Positions 16,368-24,153 of a DNA stretch of 40,574 nt are shown here, piece by piece. Position numbers and translations under genes: made by a program. The DNA lies in the NCBI GenBank assembly GCA_964632545.1, contig CAZWBQ010000011.1:1-40574 (forward strand), read 5' to 3'. The notes beneath the pieces were generated by a model. The model searched no databases. It had not been told where the DNA came from and saw only the letters and a list, made by a program, of their open reading frames with translations. The first letter of the stretch is position 1, and each line of letters opens with the position of its first letter. The stretch is from UBA7398 sp964632545. Its GTDB lineage: Bacteria; Actinomycetota; Actinomycetes; Nanopelagicales; Nanopelagicaceae.

Positions 16368-17546
16368 GTTCCTAGTTTCAGGTAAACGAGCTGCAAGCAG
16401 TATCGCAATAGAGAATGCAATTGCTGTAATGATGAAGGCGGTGCGGTAGGAAGAGATGTCGGAGATATACCCGAGCAAAATCGGACCGACCATCATTCCC
16501 GCATCGCCGGCCATCTGAAATACCGCAATAACTTTTCCACTTCGCCCTTTAATTACATCGCCAACTAGAGCTGCACCGGTACCGCCGAATGCACCGCCGA
16601 GGCCAAAGAAAAGCATCGCGAGCATAAACATCCAAGTAGTTGTAGCAAAAATCAGAAGTAATAGACCGATTGAAAGCATTGCGAATCCGATAAGTAGCGC
16701 TGCTCTTCTGCCGGAGCTATCGGAAAATCTACCGGCGCGAATTAATATTAAACCTTGGGCAAGTGCACTTAATGTAAAACCAAACCCGACAATGGTTGTA
16801 GTGCCATGTAACTCTTCGGTTACAAAAAGCGGCAATATCGATGAGCGCACACCAAATAAAACCCAAGTTGAAAGAAAAGTCATAATTAAGGCATAGCGAA
16901 ATGCTCTAATTTTTAAAGCCTCTAACATTTTTGTAGTTGGTTGCGAATCATCATTTTCAGTTTTAGTTCCGAAACGAGCTTCATGTAAATAAAATAATCC
17001 AATTGAACCTGCGATCGAGAGCGTTACGGCATAGATAAAAAATGGCGCTCGAGGTGAGAAAGCAATAAGTGCACCGCCAAAAGCTGGACCTGCAATACTG
17101 CCAACTAAGAATCCGCCATTAAATACTGATTGCGCGCGAGCCCGTTGACTATCGCTAGCAACTCTCAAGATTAACGAACCAGAAGCGACTGAGAACATCG
17201 ATGAGCCTAAACCGCCAGCAGCTCGTAAGAAAAGCAATTGATCATAACTTTGCGCTAGTCCTGAGAGAAATACGAAGAAAGCGACCATATATAGGCCAGT
17301 GCCAAGGGTTAATCGTTCGCCAAAGCGATCAACTAATTTTCCAGATACCAATCCGGAAGCTAGCCGAGTAATTGCGAACATAGAAACCACTAATCCAATT
17401 GCGGCATTGCTGACGCCAAAAGATTTAGCGAAAATTGGTATGGCGGGAATTATTAAGCCAAAGCCAAGAGCTACAAAAAACGAAACGGCAGTAACTACCG
17501 CTACTTCTTTTGGTAGGTCGGCAAACGGTGATTTAAACCGTTTGAT
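16341..17546 (-). CDS. MFS transporter (start codon uncertain)
   Basis: A 12-helix-type major facilitator permease, probably an exporter. The first ATG/GTG/TTG in frame is GTG 17390, giving 349 residues, but this would cut off the first membrane helix. Reading on upstream, the frame stays open to a stop at 17571-17573 and encodes a classic MFS N-terminus: a helix containing FVALGFGLIIPAIPIFAKSFGV, here read as FVALGFGLIIPAIPIF then AKSFGV, followed by loop motif GKLVDRFGERL. No standard start exists there. The best candidate is ATC at 17544-17546, which overlaps the upstream gene's stop as TAATC, with GGAGAGG about ten bases before it. A sequencing error turning ATG to ATC is equally possible. 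Confidence 0.8.
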   Translation of the reverse strand: MKRFKSPFADLPKEVAVVTAVSFFVALGFGLIIPAIPIFAKSFGVSNAAIGLVVSMFAITRLASGLVSGKLVDRFGERLTLGTGLYMVAFFVFLSGLAQSYDQLLFLRAAGGLGSSMFSVASGSLILRVASDSQRARAQSVFNGGFLVGSIAGPAFGGALIAFSPRAPFFIYAVTLSIAGSIGLFYLHEARFGTKTENDDSQPTTKMLEALKIRAFRYALIMTFLSTWVLFGVRSSILPLFVTEELHGTTTIVGFGFTLSALAQGLILIRAGRFSDSSGRRAALLIGFAMLSIGLLLLIFATTTWMFMLAMLFFGLGGAFGGTGAALVGDVIKGRSGKVIAVFQMAGDAGMMVGPILLGYISDISSYRTAFIITAIAFSIAILLAARLPETRNLVATQDGN

Positions 17547-19141
17547 TAGCCGAGCGCCTCTCCAGCTGCTTCATGTTTAGCTGTTGCATGATCCGCTCCA
17601 CTTTGTAGCGGTTTCTCGCGAAGAAATAGCGAGAATAGGAATCCAACAAACATGATTGGCGCTGCAGATAGAAATACGACATGGAATGCGTTACTAAATC
17701 CGTTAAGTACAACGTTTTGTACTTCGACTGGAAGTTTCACCAATCCAGCAGTGTTACTAGTAAGGCCAGCAATTTGAGTTTTATCAACACCAGCCATCAG
17801 AGTTGGGTTAGTGGTAGCAAGATCTGCGAATCCAGTCGCGAGATTATGTGAAACTCGATTATTTAAAATCGTGCCAAATATCGCAGTTCCGAATGCGCCA
17901 CCGAGGCTTCTAAAGAAAGTATTAGAACTGGTTGCAATGCCAAGATCTTTGAAATCTACCGCGTTCTGCAGCGCAATAACTAAAGTCTGCATTGATAGAC
18001 CAAGACCTGCGCCAACAACGATTGCGTAAATTGAAACTTCCCAAAATGGAGTAGTTATACCTAAACGGCTCATCAACAACAATCCGATCGTCATTAAGAG
18101 CGTTCCTATTACTGGGAATTTTTTATATTTTCCAGTTGAGGATATTAGTTTTCCGCTGGTGATTGTCATCGATACGATACCGAGCATTAGCGGAATTAAT
18201 TTAAGCCCAGAAGATGTAGCGCTATTTTTCTGAATAACCTGTAGATAGAGCGGCAACATCACGATTGCACCGAACATTCCAGCACCTACGACGAAGCCAA
18301 GTACTGAAGTTAGCGAGAATGTGTGGTTCTTAAAAAGATAAAGCGGCAGAATTGGTTCGACTGCTTTGCCTTCCCAGATTAGGAAGATTATTGAAAATAC
18401 AAGCCCGCCAAGCAGGAAGATTAGGGTTTTTGGATCGGTCCAACCATTTTCTGGACCGTATACCGAAACTCCTAGCAGGATTGCCACAACGCCAATAATC
18501 ATCAAAAGTGCGCCTAAATAATCAATTTTATGATCGCGCTTAACTTTAGGAATATGTAGCACGATTGAAGTAACTACCATTGCCAGAATTCCAAATGGCA
18601 AGTTGATGTAGAAAATCCAGCGCCAACCTGTTACGCCAAGAATAGTTGCATGATCTGAGAAGAAACCTCCTAGTAGCGGTCCAGCTACAGATGAAAGTCC
18701 CCAAACAGCGCCAAAATAACCTTGATACTTACCGCGTTCGCGAGGCGAAACTATGTCTCCGATGATTACGAATGTAAGTCCCATCAAACCGCCGGCACCT
18801 AAACCTTGTAGCGCACGAGTTGCGATTAATTGAGTCATGTTCTGGGACATACCGGCAAGCAGCGAGCCAATTAAGAATGTAACGATTGCAAATTGATAAA
18901 CCGGACGACGACCGTATAGGTCAGAAATTTTCCCGTAAAGTGGGGTCGATGCCGTTGAAGTTAATAGGTATGCAGTTACGACCCAGGAGTAATGATTTAG
19001 GCCACTGAAATCTTCTACGATTCGCTTTAGCGCTGTGGATACGATGGTCTGGTCAAGGGCGGCAAGTAACATGCCGGTCATAAGTCCGCTAAGGACAACC
19101 ATGATTTCTTTATGAGTTAGTGGACCGGGCGCTTTAGACAT
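17546..19141 (-). CDS. MFS multidrug exporter, DHA2 (EmrB/QacA) family, 14 helices
   Basis: The 531-residue product is a proton-driven drug exporter of the 14-helix family. Motifs include LDQTIVSTALKRIVEDF at the end of helix 1 (motif D1), the loop LYGKISDLYGRRPVYQF (motif A), and GAVWGLSSVAGPLLGGFF (motif C, marking antiporters). The start is ATG 19141 with AAAGG about nine bases upstream. Its stop overlaps the likely start of the second MFS gene, so the two are cotranscribed. It is divergent from an ABC export pair across 122 bases. Substrates cannot be read from sequence. Confidence 0.92.
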   Translation of the reverse strand: MSKAPGPLTHKEIMVVLSGLMTGMLLAALDQTIVSTALKRIVEDFSGLNHYSWVVTAYLLTSTASTPLYGKISDLYGRRPVYQFAIVTFLIGSLLAGMSQNMTQLIATRALQGLGAGGLMGLTFVIIGDIVSPRERGKYQGYFGAVWGLSSVAGPLLGGFFSDHATILGVTGWRWIFYINLPFGILAMVVTSIVLHIPKVKRDHKIDYLGALLMIIGVVAILLGVSVYGPENGWTDPKTLIFLLGGLVFSIIFLIWEGKAVEPILPLYLFKNHTFSLTSVLGFVVGAGMFGAIVMLPLYLQVIQKNSATSSGLKLIPLMLGIVSMTITSGKLISSTGKYKKFPVIGTLLMTIGLLLMSRLGITTPFWEVSIYAIVVGAGLGLSMQTLVIALQNAVDFKDLGIATSSNTFFRSLGGAFGTAIFGTILNNRVSHNLATGFADLATTNPTLMAGVDKTQIAGLTSNTAGLVKLPVEVQNVVLNGFSNAFHVVFLSAAPIMFVGFLFSLFLREKPLQSGADHATAKHEAAGEALG

Positions 19142-19183
19142 AGAAACCTTTCAGAACGGAGATATTGGGTTTTGCAATTTTCC

Positions 19184-19206
19184 TTGAACTTTCAACTACT
19201 AGAGTA
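19184..19206. promoter_or_regulatory. Candidate operator between divergent exporter operons
   Basis: Two adjacent inverted repeats sit between the MFS operon and the ABC operon: TTGAA-CT-TTCAA (19184-19195) and TACT-AG-AGTA (19197-19206). They lie just upstream of a perfect TATAAT. Such elements could bind a TetR- or MarR-like repressor that senses the exported drug, but no regulator gene is adjacent and the arms are short. Confidence 0.3.
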
Positions 19207-19219
19207 CTACGCGAAACAC

Positions 19220-19225
19220 TATAAT
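19220..19225 (+). promoter_or_regulatory. -10 box of the ABC exporter operon
   Basis: TATAAT matches the sigma-70 -10 consensus exactly and is 38 bases before the ATG of the ABC ATPase gene, predicting a short leader of about 30 bases. No good -35 is present at the right distance (TACTAG at 17 bases), which would fit a promoter needing an activator or one that is weak. Confidence 0.5.
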
Positions 19226-19263
19226 TCGTTGTGAAATCATCAATTATCAAGAAAGTGATGTAA

Positions 19264-20253
19264 ATGAAAAGCATCGTTGCACAGGATTTGATCAAGACTT
19301 ACAACAAGGGAGCAGTTCACGCGCTCGATGGGTTGAGCCTTGATGTTGAAGAAGGCACAGTGCTTGGCGTTTTAGGGCCAAATGGCGCTGGAAAAACTAC
19401 AACAGTTCGAATACTTGCGACCTTGCTCACCCCTGATTCTGGCAGCGCAAATGTTGCTGGCATTGATGTAATTAAACACCCGGACAAGGTCCGCGAAATC
19501 ATTGGACTATCTGGCCAATATGCCGCGGTAGATGAAACCTTAACTGGCTGGGATAACTTAGTGATGTTTGGCCGGCTTTATCATTTAGGAAAAGCGGCTT
19601 CTATAAAACGTGCCGATGAATTATTAGAAAGATTTTCGTTAACTGAAAGCGCACGCCGCCCAATTAAAACTTACTCTGGCGGTATGCGTCGGAGATTAGA
19701 TTTAGCAGCGTCGTTAATTGTGAAACCGAAAGTATTATTTTTAGATGAGCCAACAACCGGATTAGATCCGCGCGGGCGATTAGAGATGTGGGGCGTAATT
19801 GAAGAGTTAGTAAAAGACGGTGTAACACTTTTACTCACTACTCAGTATTTAGACGAAGCCGATCAACTTGCAGATGACATCGCCGTGATTGATCATGGAA
19901 AAGTAATTGCACGTGGATCATCTGATCAATTAAAACGCCAAGTTGGTGGCGAGCGGTTAGAAGTCGTTGTTGAGCAAGCGCATGTTGCGCCAACGATGGA
20001 GATTGTCGCAAAAATTAGTGGGTCAAAAGCTTCACTTGATGAAGGGCTTCGAAAAGTATCAGCTCCGGTAACAACTGGTGCTGGGGCGTTGATAGAAGTA
20101 CTACGTGCGCTAGATGGTGCTGGAATTCATCCACTCGATGTCGCTTTAAAACGACCATCACTAGACGATGTATTTATGGCACTTACTGGCCACGTTGCTG
20201 AAGTTGCAGAAGCGCCAACCGATAGCAAAAAACGAAAAGGTGGAAACCGTTAA
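19264..20253 (+). CDS. ABC transporter ATP-binding protein, DrrA family
   Basis: ATPase subunit of an ABC exporter of the daunorubicin-resistance type. The 329-residue product has Walker A GPNGAGKTTT (about 38-47), Q-loop GLSGQYAAVDETLTG, signature SGGMRRRLDLAASL, Walker B VLFLDEPTTGLDPRGR, and H-loop-position LLLTTQYLDEADQLADDIAV (Gln replaces the switch His here, as is common in DrrA proteins). The C-terminal 90 residues match the DrrA-type extension, ending in SLDDVFMALTGH and a basic tail. Its stop overlaps the permease start (TAATG), so both subunits are made together. Confidence 0.94.
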   Translation: MKSIVAQDLIKTYNKGAVHALDGLSLDVEEGTVLGVLGPNGAGKTTTVRILATLLTPDSGSANVAGIDVIKHPDKVREIIGLSGQYAAVDETLTGWDNLVMFGRLYHLGKAASIKRADELLERFSLTESARRPIKTYSGGMRRRLDLAASLIVKPKVLFLDEPTTGLDPRGRLEMWGVIEELVKDGVTLLLTTQYLDEADQLADDIAVIDHGKVIARGSSDQLKRQVGGERLEVVVEQAHVAPTMEIVAKISGSKASLDEGLRKVSAPVTTGAGALIEVLRALDGAGIHPLDVALKRPSLDDVFMALTGHVAEVAEAPTDSKKRKGGNR

Positions 20254-21047
20254 TGCACGCACTAACTGATGCTCTCGTAATTACCAAGCGCCAATTACTA
20301 CAACTTGCGCGGGTACCAGAAGTTTTAATCTTCTCAACCATTCAACCCGTGATGTTTGTATTGTTATTTAGATATGTATTCGGAGGCTCAATCGCTACCG
20401 GGCAACCTGGTGGTTATGTCCAACTATTAATGCCAGGAATTTTCGTACAAACTACTGCATTTACGCTCGCTGCCACTGCATCTGGGCTTGCTGAAGATAT
20501 GCAGAAAGGATTAATTGATCGGTTCCGCTCGCTCCCGATTGCTCGATCTGCTTTAGTTTTTGGCCGAACTCTCGGCGATGGTTTATTAAATATTTTAGTT
20601 TTAGCAGTTATGGGGCTAGCCGGATTTATAGTTGGCTGGCGACCTACATCTGGATTTCTAAAAATTTCGCTCGCATTCTTATTCTTGCTTGCATTTGGTT
20701 ATGCACTTTCTTGGGTTGGAATTTTCGCTGGCTTGGCAGCACGTGATGCACGAGTTGTGCAAAATGTCAGCTTCTTAGTTACTTTCCCGATGACTTTTTT
20801 ATCTAATGCATTTGCACCGACTACTGGGATGCCAAAACCTTTGCAATATGTTGCCGAGTGGAATCCAGTTTCAACAATGGTCGCTGCTTGCCGCCAATTG
20901 TTTGGACTTGAGAATAAATTTGGTGCAACAGCTGGCTCATTTCCAAGCGAGAACCCGTTGACCATGTCCTTGATTTATATGGTAATTATTCTGGTTATTT
21001 TCGTACCATTGAGCGTTCGGAAATATACAAATAAAGTTACGAAATAA
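20253..21047 (+). CDS. ABC-2 type permease, DrrB family
   Basis: The 264-residue membrane subunit has about six hydrophobic segments and belongs to the ABC-2 permease family. Typical features are the N-terminal amphipathic segment ALVITKRQLLQLARVPEVL, a first helix near IFSTIQPVMFVLLFRYVFGG, and the conserved SFLVTFPMTFLSNAFAPT (about 177-194) followed by PLQYVAEWNPVSTMV. It should pair as a dimer with the upstream ATPase to export a hydrophobic compound or lipid. It ends directly against the greA stop: TAA and TTA are adjacent with no spacer. Confidence 0.93.
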   Translation: MHALTDALVITKRQLLQLARVPEVLIFSTIQPVMFVLLFRYVFGGSIATGQPGGYVQLLMPGIFVQTTAFTLAATASGLAEDMQKGLIDRFRSLPIARSALVFGRTLGDGLLNILVLAVMGLAGFIVGWRPTSGFLKISLAFLFLLAFGYALSWVGIFAGLAARDARVVQNVSFLVTFPMTFLSNAFAPTTGMPKPLQYVAEWNPVSTMVAACRQLFGLENKFGATAGSFPSENPLTMSLIYMVIILVIFVPLSVRKYTNKVTK

Positions 21048-21536
21048 TTACGCGTAGAACTCAGCTTCTAATACTGCAACGGTAATAGCTTTACCGTTTG
21101 GCGCGGTGTAGGTAACGGTTTCGCCAACTTTTGCGCCCATAACTGCTGAGCCAAGTGGCGACTTCTCGCTATAAACATCGAGATCGCCCGAGCTAATTTC
21201 TCGGGAACCAAGTAGAAATTGCATTTCATCGCCACCGATATCAACGGTAACTTTCATTCCAAAACCAACAACCCCAGATTCACCTGCTGGCGGTTCACCA
21301 ATATGCGCATGCTCCAACATATGTTTTAGTTGGCGGATTCGCGCCTCAATTTTTCCTTGCTCATCTTTTGCCGCGTGATAGCCGCCGTTCTCTTTTAAAT
21401 CGCCTTCTTGGCGTGCGGCTTCAATTTTCTTAACAATTTCAGAACGACCTTCAATTTCCAGGTGCGCCAATTCCGCGGATAACCGGTCCGCAGCTTCTTG
21501 AGTGAGCCAAGTATTGGTCTCTGGTGACGTAGCCAT
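21048..21536 (-). CDS. greA: Transcription elongation factor GreA
   Basis: GreA inserts into the RNA polymerase secondary channel and triggers cleavage of backtracked RNA. The 162-residue product has the N-terminal coiled coil (about 10-80) with the tip motif EGDLKENGGYHAAKDEQGK carrying the acidic residues that coordinate the second Mg ion, and the C-terminal FKBP-like domain ending YTAPNGKAITVAVLEAEF. It follows the DUF4307 gene by 23 bases on the same strand, the same pair as Rv1081c-Rv1080c in M. tuberculosis. Confidence 0.95.
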   Translation of the reverse strand: MATSPETNTWLTQEAADRLSAELAHLEIEGRSEIVKKIEAARQEGDLKENGGYHAAKDEQGKIEARIRQLKHMLEHAHIGEPPAGESGVVGFGMKVTVDIGGDEMQFLLGSREISSGDLDVYSEKSPLGSAVMGAKVGETVTYTAPNGKAITVAVLEAEFYA

Positions 21537-21559
21537 AAGGGAGTACGGTACTTAATTAA

Positions 21560-22030
21560 TCAGTTAGTTGCACATTTAATGACCGCTGCGTTAACTGGAA
21601 TTGAGCGTGCTGGAATCCTAGTTTTGCGGTTAATCACGGATTTATTAGATGCTGGAAATTGATCTGCAATTTCGCCGACAATGTTCTTATCGATATCGCG
21701 TGCTACCAGTGTGCAGGTAATTGCCATCGCCGGATTTCGTCGAGTTACCTCATAAGTGATATCGATAGATGGCATTGTTGTTGATGTATCTACTGCGAAT
21801 GAAATTAAGGTATATCGAATTTCTGGAAGCGAATGATGAGTAGCTGACCAAATTAGCCAGGGCAGCCCAACTGCAATCACAATTGCTGCTGGAATTTTCC
21901 AACTTAGCGGTTTACCGCCGCCATATCTTTGATTTAGATCTGAAATTTGAGCATCAGTAAATGTCTTATTGGGAAATCGTGCGCGCCATGGTCCAGCCTT
22001 TTTACTAGGTGTTGAACCATGACCAGACAT
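21560..22030 (-). CDS. DUF4307 membrane protein
   Basis: The 156-residue product has a basic N-terminus (about 1-44, with RYGGGKPLSWK), one membrane helix (about 46-62, IPAAIVIAVGLPWLIWS) and an extracytoplasmic beta-rich domain that resembles the DUF4307 family (ITYEVTRRNPAMAITCTLVARD; read as ITYEVTRRNP then AMAITCTLVARD). Two Cys residues in the outer part might form a disulphide. Function is unknown. It precedes greA, and its start is only 14 bases from the start of the divergent small membrane protein gene, so the two promoters must overlap the coding sequences. Confidence 0.85.
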   Translation of the reverse strand: MSGHGSTPSKKAGPWRARFPNKTFTDAQISDLNQRYGGGKPLSWKIPAAIVIAVGLPWLIWSATHHSLPEIRYTLISFAVDTSTTMPSIDITYEVTRRNPAMAITCTLVARDIDKNIVGEIADQFPASNKSVINRKTRIPARSIPVNAAVIKCATN

Positions 22031-22044
22031 GGGATGATTCTTTC

Positions 22045-22212
22045 ATGGATGAAGCAACCATAAACTCAGGCACGGCAGGCTCAATTACCTTATTTGTTTT
22101 GATGGTTGCAGTCGCATTACTGCTCTGGAGTTTCTACCGAAGATATCAAAAAATGCAGAATCGTGTGAATCCAGAAGATAATTCGAATGGTCCCGAGAGT
22201 GAATCGAAGTAA
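22045..22212 (+). CDS. Small single-pass membrane protein
   Basis: A 55-residue product with an acidic start (MDEATINSG), one membrane helix (about 13-31, ITLFVLMVAVALLLWSFYR) and a charged, Glu/Ser/Asn-rich cytoplasmic tail. The frame is open from 22009, but that ATG lies inside the divergent DUF4307 gene; ATG 22045 gives the clean N-terminus. In many Actinobacteria a similar small protein (Rv1083 position in M. tuberculosis) sits after mca. It overlaps SURF1 by 26 bases. I do not know its function; the SURF1 neighbour hints at a respiratory link, but that is only context. Confidence 0.7.
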   Translation: MDEATINSGTAGSITLFVLMVAVALLLWSFYRRYQKMQNRVNPEDNSNGPESESK

Positions 22213-22936
22213 ATTAAGTAATTTAATTTCAAAGGCGTTAGCCGTCGGGCTATTAATTGCAATTTTTATTGGCCTTGGATTTTGGCAACTACAACGTGCA
22301 GCTGATTTACAAGAGTTGCAAAAACCTGTAATTGATAAGCCAGTAATTTCACTATTAGATATTGCAAAACCCGGAGTAGGGCTTTCGGAATTTGCCCCAA
22401 ACCGAATAGTTAAATTCTCAGGAAAATATGTAGCAAGTTTTTTGGCGCCGAATCAATTAGGGCGAGGGAAAGCGCAAGAAAGTTGGGAAGTTGGAATTTT
22501 AGAAATTCCAAACTCTGGCGCGATTTTAGTTGCCCGTGAAATTTCAGTTCCTTCTGGACCCCGAAATTCACTTCCAGTGGCGCAAGTTGCGATCGTGGGT
22601 CGGTTAATGCCACATCAAAGTGATGACCGAACCGTATTTACCAACAATTTAAATGTCTTATCAAGGTTAGATAGCGCGCTAATTGCAGATAAAACTAGCC
22701 TTCCAATTTTTGATGGCTTCGTAATTGTGCAAAAAGAGGAAATTTCTGGGATACCAAGCAAGCTTAGGTTGATTTATTCAGCCCCAGCCAAAGCCACGGT
22801 GCCGGGCTATTACTGGCAACATATTTCGTATGTCGTCATATGGTGGTTGATGGCGGGGGTAGTAGTTTTTCTTCCGTTCTACCAAAAATTCAAGAAGAAT
22901 GAAGATAGCGAAAACGAACTAGGGAGCAGAAAATGA
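22187..22936 (+). CDS. SURF1 family cytochrome oxidase assembly protein
   Basis: SURF1 proteins help insert haem a into cytochrome c oxidase. The 249-residue product has the family shape: an N-terminal membrane helix ending in GLGFWQLQRAADLQE (about 29-43), an outer domain, and a second helix near the C-terminus (about 212-230, HISYVVIWWLMAGVVVFLPF) preceded by GYYWQ. The conserved WQL-R signature is present. The start is ATG 22187, or GTG 22199 four codons later; neither has a clear Shine-Dalgarno. It overlaps the small membrane protein gene and, by four bases (ATGA), DUF3817. Confidence 0.87.
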   Translation: MVPRVNRSKLSNLISKALAVGLLIAIFIGLGFWQLQRAADLQELQKPVIDKPVISLLDIAKPGVGLSEFAPNRIVKFSGKYVASFLAPNQLGRGKAQESWEVGILEIPNSGAILVAREISVPSGPRNSLPVAQVAIVGRLMPHQSDDRTVFTNNLNVLSRLDSALIADKTSLPIFDGFVIVQKEEISGIPSKLRLIYSAPAKATVPGYYWQHISYVVIWWLMAGVVVFLPFYQKFKKNEDSENELGSRK

Positions 22937-23238
22937 GCGGTGCGCTAAAGCGGTTCCGATTTATGGCGATCTTGGCAGGCGTGATGTCACTGCTTTTGTG
23001 GTTTGTCGATCTACCTACGATGTACATATTAAATAATGAAAATTGGCAAAGCCATGTGAAGTGGATTCCAATTGTGCATGGCTACGTTTATCCCTTCTAC
23101 GTCTTCACCGCGATTCAATTCTCAGTCCGGGCTCGCTACGATATAAAGAAAATGATTTTCTTCATCCTTGCCGGAACATTGCCAATTGCTTCATTTATTG
23201 CCGAACGAAAAGCATTTCGGGAGAGCCACCAGAATTAA
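22933..23238 (+). CDS. DUF3817 membrane protein
   Basis: The 101-residue product has about three membrane helices and matches the short DUF3817 family: an N-terminal FRFMAILAGVMSLLLWFVDLP, here FRFMAILAGVMS then LLLWFVDLP, a conserved WIPIVHGYVYPFYVF (about 42-56), and a C-terminal helix followed by a basic tail with ERKAFRE. The family is common beside SURF1 or transport genes in Actinobacteria and has no established function. The ATG overlaps the SURF1 stop; the stop is three bases from the isoprenyl transferase start. Confidence 0.85.
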   Translation: MSGALKRFRFMAILAGVMSLLLWFVDLPTMYILNNENWQSHVKWIPIVHGYVYPFYVFTAIQFSVRARYDIKKMIFFILAGTLPIASFIAERKAFRESHQN

Positions 23239-23241
23239 CTC

Positions 23242-24036
23242 ATGTTTCATACAATTAAGTCTGGGATTAAGTCGCTGCTTTATCCGCTATATGAAAATCG
23301 GCTAGCCCGCTCGCTTGATTTCACTAAAACCCCGCACCATGTTGGCGTAATTCTCGATGGCAATCGAAGGTGGGCAAAAGCAAACCCTTCAATTGATGGC
23401 GATACTTCATCCCGTCGTGGCCACAAAGCCGGCGCCGATAAAATTATTGAGCTACTCGATTGGTGTGAAGAGAGCAATGTAAAGGTAGTTACTTTATGGC
23501 TACTATCAAATGAGAACTTGAAGCGATCTGCAGAAGAGTTAAAAGCGCTTATTGAAATTATTGGATCTACTGTTGATGAGTTGGGGCGACGTGGGCGATG
23601 GGAGATTCGCCCAGTTGGTTCGCTTGAACTTTTACCGCAAGAACTTCAAGACCGTTTGGCGGTAGTTGCGACAAAGAGCCGCGGCATCAAAGGCGTTGTA
23701 GTAAATGTGGCAATTGGTTACGGCGGTCGTCGCGAAATTGTTGATGCAGTTAAATCATTAATTACAGAAGCTGGGAAAGCTGGGAAAACGCCAGCTGAAA
23801 TTGCTAGTGAAATTTCAGTTGAAGAGGTAAGTCAATATTTATATACCGCTGGCCAACCCGACCCCGAATTAGTGATTAGAACTTCTGGCGAGCAACGCCT
23901 AGGTGGATTTTTACTTTGGCAGAGCGCACATTCTGAGTTTTATTTTTGCGAGGCATACTGGCCAGATTTTCGAAAAGTTGATTTCCTCAGAGCGCTCCGT
24001 TCTTACTCGCTGCGCGAACGCCGGTTAGGTGCATAA
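23242..24036 (+). CDS. uppS: cis-isoprenyl diphosphate synthase (UppS family)
   Basis: These enzymes add isopentenyl diphosphate units in the cis configuration, making the lipid carrier for peptidoglycan and glycans. The 264-residue product has the catalytic GVILDGNRRWAK (about 35-46, with the metal-binding Asp), ISNE-type loop LWLLSNENLKRSAEEL, and the C-terminal ISGEQRLGGFLLWQ-type region (RTSGEQRLGGFLLWQSAHSE, about 213-232) and FCEAYWPDF. M. tuberculosis has a short-chain Z-farnesyl synthase (Rv1086) in this neighbourhood and a separate decaprenyl synthase elsewhere, so chain length here is open. IspH, also in this window, supplies its precursors. Confidence 0.92.
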   Translation: MFHTIKSGIKSLLYPLYENRLARSLDFTKTPHHVGVILDGNRRWAKANPSIDGDTSSRRGHKAGADKIIELLDWCEESNVKVVTLWLLSNENLKRSAEELKALIEIIGSTVDELGRRGRWEIRPVGSLELLPQELQDRLAVVATKSRGIKGVVVNVAIGYGGRREIVDAVKSLITEAGKAGKTPAEIASEISVEEVSQYLYTAGQPDPELVIRTSGEQRLGGFLLWQSAHSEFYFCEAYWPDFRKVDFLRALRSYSLRERRLGA

Positions 24037-24153
24037 GCAACCCTCAAGTTGTTATTTAGAATTTACCTTCTGTTGGCGCGTGTCGCCAATGTCCGAAAGG
24101 TCCAAGGATTTACCTTTTACCCCATAAGCCGTTTTCAACGTTTATCCGTAGAA

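Noticed and set aside
16341..17390. MFS gene as a truncated pseudogene
   Set aside because: The frame is intact through all later helices to the stop, and the missing first helix is encoded just upstream in frame; only the start codon is odd.
24049..24153. N-terminal extension of PhoH2 from TTG 24049
   Set aside because: No Shine-Dalgarno, and the residues do not look like the start of the family; left as an unlikely alternative.
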